A stretch of 64,000 nucleotides of DNA from Chitinophaga arvensicola (GTDB lineage Bacteria > Bacteroidota > Bacteroidia > Chitinophagales > Chitinophagaceae): contig NZ_FOJG01000001.1 in NCBI RefSeq assembly GCF_900110835.1, positions 124,001-188,000 of the forward strand, given 5' to 3'. Positions 55,294-64,000 of this stretch are shown in pieces. The notes under the pieces are model-generated. The model was not told the DNA's origin. It saw only the letters and a program-made list of their open reading frames with translations, and did not search any database. Each line of letters begins with the position of its first letter. Positions within the stretch are counted from its first letter, which is position 1. Position numbers and translations under genes: made by a program.

Positions 55294-56325
55294 CTACCGC
55301 AAACTGCTTACCAACAAACGCTTCAGGCTGCGCTCAATAATTTCCCCCATTGTTTTACAACGCGAGAAAACAGCATCATGATAATATTCCGCCAACTCAT
55401 CCCCCAGCTGCTGGATTTTTTCAGGGAAAGAAACCCGGTCGGTCATGATCACATCCCGGAGGTCTTTAATGCGGTGACGCTGCACCTTGATACGACGGGC
55501 AATTACTGCCCGCTCTTCCTGCTGGTACTGTTTTACCACCTCCGCATTCAGATGTTTGATGGCCAGGTCCACAAATATCCGGTTCTCCTTAAAGTACTGC
55601 GGCATATATAAAGTACGTCTTCCTTCATAAAACTGCTGGTCAAAATCAATGGCCCGGATACGAAACTGCACATCATCAAAATCCGGGGTAATATCAAAAA
55701 TGAAATTATAGGAACGCATATCCCCCAGCAGGCGAACGAAGCAACGCTCATTGAATTTTACAAACTCTTTGGCAATACGTTTAGGGTTAAATTCCGGCCG
55801 GTTCAGGTAATGCAGGATAAACTGATCTCCAGGTACTCCCGCAATATGTTCTTCCACCAGGGTATTGCCATCTACCATAAAGTTCATCCAGTAGGGAGAT
55901 AGGATATGCTCCAGTTCCAGGCCGTAAATACGGGATGCATCGGCGATCTTGATATAAAAATAGTCGTATACTTCGTTGTAATTATTGACAATCTTGATCC
56001 GGAAAGGATGTGAATTACCAAAGGTGCAGTAATCAATCCGCTCAATGTGAAGATGCTCTTCTGCGGCCTGATCACCACCTGCTTTCAGAATAGAATAGAT
56101 CCGTTTCAGTCCGGCATGAATAGGCCCCACCATGCTTTGGGGATAAAAGACAGTTTCCCATAAAGTATCTTTTCCCTCCTTGTCATATACTGATATCGCC
56201 TGATCATAGTACCGCAGCTCCTCGTAAGACAAAGGCAGCTTTACTTCCCGCTCATACATTTTAAGGTAATTACGGAAGGCGGAGTTGATCGGAAAAAATA
56301 TCTTCTTTCGGGAAATAGTTTGCAT
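55294..56325 (-). CDS. uncharacterised protein with kinase-like motifs
   Basis: A 343-residue cytoplasmic protein of no family I can name. The start at 56325 (MQTISRKKIFFP) is preferred; an upstream ATG adds 21 residues beyond a TATATTTA -7-like box. The middle carries a set of residues like the protein-kinase/APH fold: VYDYFYIKIAD (candidate beta-3 Lys126), a long helix with Glu, then RLLGDMRSYNFIFD (Asp202 and Asn207 like the catalytic loop) and RAIDFDQQF (Asp227 like the magnesium Asp). A basic C-terminal helix follows (RRIKVQRHRIKDLRDV). It lies between the malic enzyme and the lipid transporter on one strand, 28 bases or more from the former. Confidence 0.75.
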   Translation of the reverse strand: MQTISRKKIFFPINSAFRNYLKMYEREVKLPLSYEELRYYDQAISVYDKEGKDTLWETVFYPQSMVGPIHAGLKRIYSILKAGGDQAAEEHLHIERIDYCTFGNSHPFRIKIVNNYNEVYDYFYIKIADASRIYGLELEHILSPYWMNFMVDGNTLVEEHIAGVPGDQFILHYLNRPEFNPKRIAKEFVKFNERCFVRLLGDMRSYNFIFDITPDFDDVQFRIRAIDFDQQFYEGRRTLYMPQYFKENRIFVDLAIKHLNAEVVKQYQQEERAVIARRIKVQRHRIKDLRDVIMTDRVSFPEKIQQLGDELAEYYHDAVFSRCKTMGEIIERSLKRLLVSSLR

Positions 56326-56415
56326 AGGATAAATATAGCGGATTTTTAAAAAGAAGTGGGGAGATGGTAGCAATATCGCCGCTTCCATCTCCCCAAAAAC
56401 TATAAAATATTTACC

Positions 56416-58731
56416 TTATTTCTTTTTCTTCTTTTTGCTTTTTTCTTCTTCGGCCAGGCGGCAGCATTTCTCCTGGGCGTCTACCACGGCGATGTTCACC
56501 ATGTTCACGATTTGTCTTACCGTACTACCCAACTGAAGAATGTGTACCGGCTTTTTCATTCCCAACAGGATGGGACCGATGGCATCAAATCCGGCTACTT
56601 CCTGCAAAAGGTTGTAAGCGATATTACCGGCTGCCAGGTTAGGGAAGATCAACGTATTGACTTCTTCTTCCAGCAATTCGGTAAACGGATAATTATCTTT
56701 CAGAATTTCTTTGTTGAAAGCCATAGCAGCCTGTATTTCACCATCTACGATCAGGGAAGGATCACGCTGTTTTACAATTTCGCGGGCCTTGCTCATAGTT
56801 TGTGCTTCCGGCGTCTGGCTGCTGCCAAAGTTGGAATACGACAGCATCGCAATGCGCGGCGTAATATTAAAATGCTTCACTTCCTTGGCTACCATCAGGG
56901 TAATATCTGCAATTTCTTCCGCCGTTGGATTGAAGTTAACAGTAGTATCTGCAAGGAATAACGGACCACGTTTCGTCTGAATGATATACATACCAGCTAC
57001 GCGTTTCACGCCATCTTCCATACCAATTACCTGCAAAGCAGGACGGATGGTATCCGGATATTTACGGGTCAGACCGGAAATCAGTGCATCTGCTTCTCCT
57101 GTTTCCACCATCATACAGCCGAAGTAGTTACGTTCACGCATAATCTTACGCGCTTCATACTGGTTCAGGCCTTTGCGCTGGCGTTTCTGGAAGAACAGAT
57201 CTCCGAAGCGGTGACGCATTTCCTTCATCTGCTCACTCTTAGGATCGATGATCACAGCATCATCAATTTCAATGGCATTTTCCAGCATCAGTTCACGGAT
57301 CCTCGCTTCGTTACCCAACAGGATCGGATGGGCGATACCTTCGTCGTTCACTACCTGCGCGGCTTTCAGTACTTTCAGGTTATCTGCTTCCGCAAATACC
57401 ACCTTCCTTGGATCGCGGCGTGCTTTGGTACCGATGATGCGGAACAGCTGGTTATCCAGGCCCAGCCGGTGATTCAATTCATTTTTATACGCATCCCAAT
57501 CGGTGATCGGATGATGTGCGACTCCGCTATCCATCGCTGCTTTAGCAACAGCAGGAGCTACTGTACTCAGCAAACGCGGATCCAGCGGTTTAGGGATAAT
57601 ATATTTAGGTCCGAAGAAAATGCTTCTTTCGTTATAGGCCAGGTTCACGATGTCTGGCACCGGCGACTTGGCCATATCCGCCAAAGCCCTTACGGCTGCC
57701 AGTTTCATGGCCTCATTGATCTGGGTAGCTCTCACATCGAGAGCGCCACGGAAAATGTAAGGGAAACCCAATACGTTGTTCACCTGGTTAGGGTAATCGG
57801 AACGACCGGTCGCCATAATAATGTCCGGACGTGCAGCAATCGCTGTTTCATACGCAATTTCCGGGTCCGGATTCGCCATCGCAAATACGATGGGATTTTT
57901 CGCCATACTCTTGATCATCTCTGTAGATACCACGTTACCTACAGACAATCCCAGGAATACGTCTGCACCTTTCATGGCTTCCGCCAGTGTAGTTATTTTC
58001 GTATTGGTAGTGAATTGTTTATGTCTGTCGGAAAGGTCCTGACGATCTTTATTTAATACGCCGTCCTTATCAAACATGATGAAGTTTTCCGGCTTGGCAC
58101 CCAGTGCCACATATAATTTCACACAGGCCATGGCAGCGGCTCCCGCGCCATTTACCACGATCTTTACTTTCTCTATCTTTTTCTTTACCAGCTCCAGCGC
58201 ATTCAGCAATGCTGCAGAGGAAATGATCGCCGTACCATGCTGATCATCGTGCATGATCGGAATTTTCAGTTCTTTTCTGAGCCTGTCCTCAATTTCAAAG
58301 CACTCCGGACTTTTAATATCTTCCAGGTTAATACCTCCGAAAGTAGGTTCCAATGCCTTTACTGCGGCCACAAAAGTATCCGGATCTTTTGCATCCAGTT
58401 CTATATCAAATACATCTATATCAGCGAATATTTTGAACAACACCGCTTTTCCTTCCATCACAGGCTTACCTGCTTCCGGACCTATATCGCCCAAACCTAA
58501 AACAGCGGTACCATTGCTGATAACACCCACCAGATTGCCTTTCGCGGTATATTTGTAAACGTTTTCTACGTCGTTGAAGATTTCTTTACAAGGTTCTGCT
58601 ACTCCAGGAGAGTATGCAAGTGAGAGATCCCATTGTGATTTTGTGTCTTTCGTAGGTATGACTTCTATTTTGCCCGGCCTGCCCTTTGCATGATAATCCA
58701 ATGCATCCTGCTTATTCAGTTTCTTTGCCAT
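56416..58731 (-). CDS. maeB: NADP-dependent malic enzyme with phosphotransacetylase-like domain
   Basis: A 771-residue fused enzyme that decarboxylates malate to pyruvate and makes NADPH. Residues 1-420 form the malic-enzyme domain: [14 protein letters not shown], the metal-binding region [14 protein letters not shown] with [10 protein letters not shown], and NAD(P)-binding [14 protein letters not shown]. Residues about 430-760 are the PTA-like domain ([27 protein letters not shown]), which in MaeB proteins is regulatory and usually not catalytic. Length agrees with the family. The C-terminus ends in a Lys-rich tail ([11 protein letters not shown]), which is slightly unusual. Confidence 0.95.
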   Translation of the reverse strand: MAKKLNKQDALDYHAKGRPGKIEVIPTKDTKSQWDLSLAYSPGVAEPCKEIFNDVENVYKYTAKGNLVGVISNGTAVLGLGDIGPEAGKPVMEGKAVLFKIFADIDVFDIELDAKDPDTFVAAVKALEPTFGGINLEDIKSPECFEIEDRLRKELKIPIMHDDQHGTAIISSAALLNALELVKKKIEKVKIVVNGAGAAAMACVKLYVALGAKPENFIMFDKDGVLNKDRQDLSDRHKQFTTNTKITTLAEAMKGADVFLGLSVGNVVSTEMIKSMAKNPIVFAMANPDPEIAYETAIAARPDIIMATGRSDYPNQVNNVLGFPYIFRGALDVRATQINEAMKLAAVRALADMAKSPVPDIVNLAYNERSIFFGPKYIIPKPLDPRLLSTVAPAVAKAAMDSGVAHHPITDWDAYKNELNHRLGLDNQLFRIIGTKARRDPRKVVFAEADNLKVLKAAQVVNDEGIAHPILLGNEARIRELMLENAIEIDDAVIIDPKSEQMKEMRHRFGDLFFQKRQRKGLNQYEARKIMRERNYFGCMMVETGEADALISGLTRKYPDTIRPALQVIGMEDGVKRVAGMYIIQTKRGPLFLADTTVNFNPTAEEIADITLMVAKEVKHFNITPRIAMLSYSNFGSSQTPEAQTMSKAREIVKQRDPSLIVDGEIQAAMAFNKEILKDNYPFTELLEEEVNTLIFPNLAAGNIAYNLLQEVAGFDAIGPILLGMKKPVHILQLGSTVRQIVNMVNIAVVDAQEKCCRLAEEEKSKKKKKK

Positions 58732-58876
58732 ATAAATATAAGATTGTTATTGGGCGTGCAATATACGAAGTATTGCATTAAAGCCAGCCACCCAAATAGT
58801 GGGATACCCCGCTATAATTCCCCCCGCTAACCATTAAAATTACTTACTTTTACAACGTTAAACATTCGCAAATATC

Positions 58877-59317
58877 ATGATACAACGCATCCAGAGTCTC
58901 TATCTGCTATTGGCTGCCGCCGCAGGCGCTGCTGCTTTATCTTTTAACCTGTGGAAAGCCACGCTTTCCAACAATACTGTAACGTACGTAAACGCCTCCA
59001 GCAACTATCTCCTGTTTGTGCTGTACATCATTATCATCCTGCTGGCGGCCGTTTCCATCTTTCTGTTCAAGAAGCGTAAGCTGCAGTTCCGGCTTACAAT
59101 TTTTAACATTCTTTTTGGTTTTGGCGCCCTGGCTTATCAATATTATGTGGTGCAGCAAACCGCTAATAAACTAAGCACCGGCGGCATGGCTATTTCCTCC
59201 GCCTCTTACCTGCCCGCGTCTTTCCTACCTATCATCGTGATCATTCTTTTATTCCTGGCCGCAAGGGGAATTTATAAAGATGAGAAACTGATTAAGTCGC
59301 TCGACAGGCTGAGATAA
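58877..59317 (+). CDS. DUF4293 membrane protein
   Basis: A 146-residue protein with four hydrophobic helices, matching the Bacteroidota-specific DUF4293 family: it starts MIQRIQSLYLLLAAAAGAA and ends in the charged RGIYKDEKLIKSLDRLR. Function unknown; members are small inner-membrane proteins. It is divergent from maeB across 145 bases and convergent with uvrA. A 53-base palindrome (59341-59393) ends it. Confidence 0.93.
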   Translation: MIQRIQSLYLLLAAAAGAAALSFNLWKATLSNNTVTYVNASSNYLLFVLYIIIILLAAVSIFLFKKRKLQFRLTIFNILFGFGALAYQYYVVQQTANKLSTGGMAISSASYLPASFLPIIVIILLFLAARGIYKDEKLIKSLDRLR

Positions 59318-59340
59318 GCAACCAGTAAATACTTTACAAT

Positions 59341-59393
59341 ATTATAAAAGCCAAAAGGCCAGGAGTAACTCCTGGCCTTTTGGCTTTTATAAT
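59341..59393. terminator. long palindromic terminator between DUF4293 gene and uvrA
   Basis: 26-base perfect arms (59341-59366 and 59368-59393) with a single central base, core AAAAGGCCAGGAG. T-rich and A-rich ends occur on both strands, so it can stop both convergent transcripts. Confidence 0.93.
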
Positions 59394-59400
59394 GCTTTCC

Positions 59401-62217
59401 TTACAGGAATTTCCCTGTATAACTTTCTTTCACTTTCTTTAACCCTTCCGGCACACCGGCATACAGCAGATTACCGCCACCAGCGCCGCCTTCCGGCCCC
59501 AGATCAATGACCCAGTCGGCACTCCTGATCACATCCAGGTTATGCTCAATCACCAGCACTGTATGTCCCTGTTCTATCAGGGCATTAAAAGAGTCCAGTA
59601 ATTTTTTGATATCGTGAAAATGTAAACCGGTAGTAGGCTCGTCAAAGATAAACATGATATGCCCCTGTGCTTTTCCTTTACCCAGGAAGGAAGCCAGTTT
59701 CACACGCTGCGCCTCTCCACCACTGAGGGTATCGCTGCTCTGCCCGAGTTTCACGTAGCCTAATCCCACACTGCTCAACGGACGGATTTTATTGCATACA
59801 TCCTTTTCATCTTTGAAAAAGTCGAGCGCTTCATCCACACCCATTTCCAGCACTTCGTAAATATTCTTTCCTTTATAGGTTACTTCCAGTACTTCGTCTT
59901 TAAAACGTTTACCACCGCAGCTTTCGCAGGTGAGATGTACATCGGCCAGGAACTGCATTTCCACGATCACTTCTCCTTCCCCTTTACATGCATCACAGCG
60001 GCCACCGTCTACGTTAAAAGAAAAATGTTTTGGCTGGAAGCCGCGCATTTTACTCAGTGGCTGCCTGGAATACAGATCACGGATTTCATCATACGCTTTG
60101 ATATAAGTAACCGGGTTGGAACGCGATGATTTACCAATAGGATTCTGGTCAATCATTTCTATCTGCGTCACCTCATCTACGGCGCCTTTCAGGGCTTTGT
60201 AATTACCTACTCTCTCTGCAAATTCGCCTTTCAGCTTCATCAGTGCAGGGTATAGAATTTGCTTTACCAGCGTGGTTTTACCGGATCCACTCACACCACT
60301 GATCACCGTTAATACGCCTAATGGGAAATCAACGGTAATATCTTTCAGATTATGCTGACGGGCACCTTCAATCGTGATGGCTTTTTTCCATTTACGCAAT
60401 TTCGCAGGCGGATCGATCGTGAATTGTCCACTGAGATATTTACCCGTCAGGCTTTTACCATCTTTCAGGATCTGCGGATACGTACCGGCGAAGATCACTT
60501 CCCCACCGAGGTGACTGGCCAGTGGTCCCATATCAATAATGTAATCCGCTTCTTCCATCATCTGCTCGTCGTGTTCTACCACTACTACGGTGTTGCCGAG
60601 GTCGCGCAGTTCTTTCAGTACGGCGATGAGGCGGTGTGTATCACGTGCATGCAGGCCTATACTGGGTTCATCGAGGATGTACATGGAGTTGGTGAGGTTA
60701 CTTCCCAGGGTACGGGTCAGTTGTATACGCTGACTTTCGCCACCACTCAGGGTATTAGCCACACGGTTCAGGGTAAGATAGCCCAAACCTACATCCAGTA
60801 ATGTTTTAAGACGATGGTGAATTTCAATGAGAATGCGTTTGCCGATCTGTTGCTCATATTCATTGAGTTGCAGTTCGTCGAACCATTGTTTCAGGTTGGA
60901 TACCGGCATATCTACCAGTTCCGCGATACTGCGGTCTCCTACCTTTATGTAGAGCGCTTCCTTGCGTAAGCGTCCGCCGCCACATTCAGGGCAAACGGTG
61001 CGTCCGCGATAGCGGGCCTGTAATACGCGGTATTGCACCTTATACAGGTTTTGCTCCACCATTTTGAAGAACTCGTTCAACCCATAGAAATGTTCGTTGC
61101 CGGTCCAGAGTAATTTCACCTGTTCATCCGTGAGTTCCGCAATAGGCTTATGTACCGGGAAACCGAATTTCCGCGCGGTTTTGATGAGCGCTTCTTTGTA
61201 TTCGCCCATTTTCTCTCCACGCCACGGGGCAACAGCACCTTCAAAAACGCTTAAGCGTTTATCCGGTATCACCAGGTCGGCATCAATGCCCAGCGTTTGT
61301 CCGAAGCCTTCGCAGGTAGGACACGCGCCATATGGATTGTTGAAGGAGAAGAGATTAGGTACCGGCTCTTCAAACTGAATACCATCCAGTTCGAAACGGT
61401 TGGCGAAGTGCTGCATCTCTTTACCATCGATCTCCACATAGCAATCACCTTCGCTTTCGTAGAAGGCGGTTTGTACGCTATCAGCAATACGATGTTTATC
61501 ATCTTCCTCAAAATCCTTTACTACCAAACGATCTATGAGCACCCACGCATCTGCGGCTACGGTGATTTTCTTCTGCTCCAGCAGTTCTTCTATGCGTACC
61601 AGTCCGGTGCCTTCGCTACCGGGTGTGTACAAACGGGAAAAGCCTTTCTGTACCAGGATATTCAGCTCTTCTTTTACCTCTCTTTTGGCATGCCGGCGGA
61701 AAGGGGCGAGCAGTAATACTTTCGTGCCATTTTTCAGTTTTGTGATATAATCTACCACATCGCTTACTTCATGTTTTTTTACCAGTTTTCCGGAGATGGG
61801 AGAATAGGTTTTACCCACTCTTCCAAACAATAACCGCAGATAATCGTAGATCTCCGTCATTGATCCCACGGTTGAGCGGGGAGTACGGGTAATCACTTTC
61901 TGCTCAATGGCTATCGCGGGACAAATTCCTTTGATATAATCCACATCTGGTTTATTCATCCGCATCAGGAACTGACGGGCATAAGAGCTTAAACTTTCGG
62001 CGTACCTGCGCTGTCCTTCCGCATACAAGGTATCCATGGTGAGGGAAGACTTCCCGGAACCGGACACACCAGTAACAACTACCAGCTTACTGCGGGGGAT
62101 GGAGACGCTTACATTCTTAAGATTATGTACCCTGGCTCCTTTTATGAAAATCTGGTCCTGTGGGCTAACTTCCTGAGGATCAATTATGCTTGTTTCTTTT
62201 TTTACTTTTGTTGCCAT
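59401..62217 (-). CDS. uvrA: excinuclease ABC subunit A
   Basis: The 938-residue damage-recognition subunit of nucleotide excision repair. Two ABC-type ATPase halves are present: [10 protein letters not shown] near residue 55 and [10 protein letters not shown] near 645, with signatures LSGGESQRI and LSGGEAQRV. Zinc-binding CxxC sets lie at [24 protein letters not shown] and CESCGGKR. Size is typical. It works with UvrB and UvrC, which are not in the window. Confidence 0.97.
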   Translation of the reverse strand: MATKVKKETSIIDPQEVSPQDQIFIKGARVHNLKNVSVSIPRSKLVVVTGVSGSGKSSLTMDTLYAEGQRRYAESLSSYARQFLMRMNKPDVDYIKGICPAIAIEQKVITRTPRSTVGSMTEIYDYLRLLFGRVGKTYSPISGKLVKKHEVSDVVDYITKLKNGTKVLLLAPFRRHAKREVKEELNILVQKGFSRLYTPGSEGTGLVRIEELLEQKKITVAADAWVLIDRLVVKDFEEDDKHRIADSVQTAFYESEGDCYVEIDGKEMQHFANRFELDGIQFEEPVPNLFSFNNPYGACPTCEGFGQTLGIDADLVIPDKRLSVFEGAVAPWRGEKMGEYKEALIKTARKFGFPVHKPIAELTDEQVKLLWTGNEHFYGLNEFFKMVEQNLYKVQYRVLQARYRGRTVCPECGGGRLRKEALYIKVGDRSIAELVDMPVSNLKQWFDELQLNEYEQQIGKRILIEIHHRLKTLLDVGLGYLTLNRVANTLSGGESQRIQLTRTLGSNLTNSMYILDEPSIGLHARDTHRLIAVLKELRDLGNTVVVVEHDEQMMEEADYIIDMGPLASHLGGEVIFAGTYPQILKDGKSLTGKYLSGQFTIDPPAKLRKWKKAITIEGARQHNLKDITVDFPLGVLTVISGVSGSGKTTLVKQILYPALMKLKGEFAERVGNYKALKGAVDEVTQIEMIDQNPIGKSSRSNPVTYIKAYDEIRDLYSRQPLSKMRGFQPKHFSFNVDGGRCDACKGEGEVIVEMQFLADVHLTCESCGGKRFKDEVLEVTYKGKNIYEVLEMGVDEALDFFKDEKDVCNKIRPLSSVGLGYVKLGQSSDTLSGGEAQRVKLASFLGKGKAQGHIMFIFDEPTTGLHFHDIKKLLDSFNALIEQGHTVLVIEHNLDVIRSADWVIDLGPEGGAGGGNLLYAGVPEGLKKVKESYTGKFL

Positions 62218-62324
62218 GACAGAACAAATTTAAGGGAAAAGATGTTAGTTCAGCCGCCTGGATTTTACATGCGTCCACAATACGCTAAAAGCTAATACCT
62301 AAGGGCCGAAAGCTATTTTTATTA

Positions 62325-62355
62325 TTTGTTTTATTGAACTAATCTTTTATATTTG
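62325..62355 (+). promoter_or_regulatory. consensus promoter of the sigma-70-family factor
   Basis: TTTG (62325-62328), a 19-base spacer and TATATTTG (62348-62355) match the Bacteroidota consensus TTTG-N19-TAnnTTTG completely. The start codon at 62504 leaves a leader of about 140 bases in which I see no clear hairpin. Confidence 0.8.
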
Positions 62356-62503
62356 CATAGGACCAGATCTATCTCGCTGGATTTTCCGTAAATCATCTTT
62401 AACTAAAACTGTTCAATATCGCCTAAACTCTACTTAATTAAAACAACCAAACTGGCTGTAAAGTCTGTAATTTATTTACTAACCCGCCTAGTTGTAGAAG
62501 TTT

Positions 62504-63085
62504 ATGCAAGTAATGTACAAATTGTGCGATGAGCAGTTGATTACCCTCTTTAAGAAGGGGCATTCTTCCGCATTAGAAGAGTTGGTTCACCGTCATAAGG
62601 ACAAGGTGTTCACCTCTATCCTGTTACTGGTTAAAGATTCATTCCTCGCAGAGGACATTTTCCAGGACACCTTTATTAAGATTATTGATACTATCAGAGC
62701 TGAACGTTATACTGAAAAGGGAAAGTTTTTACCCTGGGCGATGCGTATTGCGCATAACCTCTGTGTAGATCATTTCCGGAAGATCAAGCGCACGCCGATG
62801 ATCAGGACCGGTGATGATAAAGACATCTTCGATGTTCTTGGTTTCAGCGATAGTTGTGCAGAAGAAAAGCTTATTACCCGTCAGAGTCATGACCGCGTTC
62901 GCAGAATGCTGGACATGCTGCCGGAAGAGCAGCGCGAAGTGATTATTCTGCGTCATTACGCAGAGTTGAGTTTTAAAGAAATTGCCGATCTCACGCAAGT
63001 GAGTATCAATACCGCTTTAGGTCGGATGCGTTATGGTCTGATCAATCTCCGGAAAATGATGACGGAGAAACAAATCTGTCTATGA
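62504..63085 (+). CDS. RNA polymerase sigma factor of the sigma-70/ECF family
   Basis: A 193-residue sigma factor. Region 2 shows DSFLAEDIFQDTFIKIIDTI and region 4 shows LPEEQREVIILRHYAELSFKEIADLTQVSINTALGRMRYG, a helix-turn-helix. No anti-sigma gene is beside it, so it is likely a free-standing general-type factor rather than a FecR-controlled one. A start at the ATG at 62513 would drop three residues. It sits directly behind a perfect consensus promoter, which suggests strong constitutive expression. Confidence 0.93.
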   Translation: MQVMYKLCDEQLITLFKKGHSSALEELVHRHKDKVFTSILLLVKDSFLAEDIFQDTFIKIIDTIRAERYTEKGKFLPWAMRIAHNLCVDHFRKIKRTPMIRTGDDKDIFDVLGFSDSCAEEKLITRQSHDRVRRMLDMLPEEQREVIILRHYAELSFKEIADLTQVSINTALGRMRYGLINLRKMMTEKQICL

Positions 63086-63112
63086 GGAACCCTTTTTTTT
63101 GCTTGCCAGCAA

Positions 63113-63148
63113 CGAGCGGCCGGATGTAATGTCCGACCGCTCGCTATT
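63113..63148 (+). terminator. hairpin after the sigma-factor gene
   Basis: CGAGCGGCCGGA (63113-63124) pairs with TCCGACCGCTCG (63132-63143) with one mismatch and a 7-base loop, followed by CTATTTTAGG. The T run is short. Confidence 0.65.
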
Positions 63149-63180
63149 TTAGGGCAATCCTGTTTATAATATCTCCGGAA

Positions 63181-64000
63181 TTACAACCGCTCAAATACCA
63201 TTGCCGCACCCTGGCCTACCCCTACACACATCGTTGCCAGGCCATATTTAGCAGCTGCTCCTTTCCGTTTCATTTCATGCAATAAAGTAGCTGTAATGCG
63301 CGCACCGCTGCATCCCAGCGGATGACCGATTGCAATAGCACCGCCGTTTACATTTACAATATCCGGATTCAGCGCCAGGTCGCGCATACAGGCGATGGAT
63401 TGAGCAGCAAAAGCTTCATTCAATTCTGCCAGGTGCAGTTGATCTGTGGTAAGCCCTGCACGCAGCAAAGCCTTCCTGGATGCAGGTACCGGCCCGATAC
63501 CCATAATAGCGGGATCCACACCGGCAACAGCCATGCTTTTGATCTGTGCCAGCGGTTGCAGGTTAAACGCCTTCAGCGCTTTTTCAGAAACAATCAATAC
63601 CGCTGCTGCACCATCATTGATACCGGAAGAATTACCTGCCGTAACAGATCCGTTTTTTGCAAAAGCAGGGCGTAGTCCGGCCAGCTTTTCCAGCGTGGTT
63701 TCACGGGGATGTTCATCTTTTGAAAAGATAACCTGCTCTTCTTTATTGGGCGTAATGGCTACCGGTACTATTTCATCCTGCCACTTACCGGCATCCAATG
63801 CCTGCTTGTACAACGTTTGACTGCGCAACGCAAAAATATCCTGTTCTTCTCTTCCTATATGCCATTGATTCGCCACATTTTCTGCGGTTTCTCCCATGGA
63901 AAAAGGGTGATACATTTCTGATAGTTTTGGGTTGGTAAAACGCCAGCCGATAGTAGTATCATACATCTCCGCCTTACGGCTGAAAGCCCCATCGGATTTA
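63181..64000 (-). CDS. acetyl-CoA acyltransferase (thiolase), 5' end cut by window
   Basis: The C-terminal 273 codons of a thiolase, the last enzyme of fatty-acid beta-oxidation, which splits 3-oxoacyl-CoA. The frame is open to the window end, reading SDGAFSRKAEMYDTTIGWRF, so an internal Met at 63966 is not the start. The catalytic His is in AIGHPLGCSGARI and the second Cys in LATMCVGVGQG; NSSGINDGAAAVLIVSEKAL is conserved. The nucleophilic Cys lies outside the window. No 3-hydroxyacyl-CoA dehydrogenase partner is visible. Confidence 0.92.
   Translation of the reverse strand, partial: KSDGAFSRKAEMYDTTIGWRFTNPKLSEMYHPFSMGETAENVANQWHIGREEQDIFALRSQTLYKQALDAGKWQDEIVPVAITPNKEEQVIFSKDEHPRETTLEKLAGLRPAFAKNGSVTAGNSSGINDGAAAVLIVSEKALKAFNLQPLAQIKSMAVAGVDPAIMGIGPVPASRKALLRAGLTTDQLHLAELNEAFAAQSIACMRDLALNPDIVNVNGGAIAIGHPLGCSGARITATLLHEMKRKGAAAKYGLATMCVGVGQGAAMVFERL

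Noticed and set aside
57211..58056. Open frame of 281 codons antisense to the malic enzyme
   Set aside because: The malic enzyme reading is fully supported by motifs; the antisense frame is a product of its codon use.

Overview
This 64 kb window is a chromosomal stretch from a member of the Bacteroidota, most likely the Chitinophaga group. The evidence is a SusC/SusD pair controlled by an ECF sigma factor and a FecR anti-sigma factor, proteins of Bacteroidota type (DUF4293, DUF3108, a long periplasmic extension on AtpB, a FecR with a DUF4974 tail), and many -7 boxes of the form TAnnTTTG in front of genes. Shine-Dalgarno sequences are mostly absent. I found no rRNA, tRNA, CRISPR array, insertion sequence, phage gene or integrase. 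Both ends cut a gene: a SusD-like lipoprotein at the left and a thiolase at the right.

Layout. 1-7.0 kb: nutrient-uptake locus (SusD, SusC with an STN signalling domain, FecR, divergent ECF sigma factor) and a secreted endonuclease/exonuclease/phosphatase-fold protein. 7.1-11.7 kb: a lipoprotein, an M28 peptidase and a large thioredoxin-fold protein. 11.8-21.3 kb: housekeeping genes (ruvB, ruvC, greA, rsmA, pdxA, HIT, a 2-hydroxyacid dehydrogenase) mixed with two OmpR-type regulators that have no adjacent kinase, a flippase-like membrane protein and a small winged-helix protein. 21.4-24.2 kb: a TonB-dependent receptor with a TPR-like periplasmic protein. 24.5-28.9 kb: atpBEFHA, which ends in a terminator without gamma, beta or epsilon. 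29.2-33.3 kb: an ABC exporter and a 732-residue secreted protein with a possible caspase/CHAT-like dyad. 33.7-37.1 kb: a PhoB/PhoR-like two-component pair facing an OprP-type phosphate porin. 37.2-42.9 kb: an AraC/GyrI-like regulator, then a tightly overlapping operon of a glucosaminidase, two SGNH hydrolases and an MBOAT acyltransferase, probably for O-acetylation of peptidoglycan or a surface glycan. 43.2-52.3 kb: aspS, a FAD oxidoreductase and a 2006-residue alpha-2-macroglobulin. 52.5-64 kb: sucD, an MlaE/MlaF-type lipid transporter, a protein with kinase-like motifs, a malic enzyme, a DUF4293 protein, uvrA, a sigma-70-family factor and a thiolase.

The most unusual signals are a terminator-like hairpin inside the greA leader downstream of its own promoter; the glucosaminidase-SGNH-SGNH-MBOAT operon; the cryptic catalytic motifs in the 732-residue and 56 kb proteins; a symmetric operator-like dyad filling the spacer of the TonB-receptor promoter; the overlapping divergent 5' ends of ruvC and the flippase gene; and very long perfect palindromes at convergent gene junctions. 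All functional calls are from reading the sequence; no database search was run.
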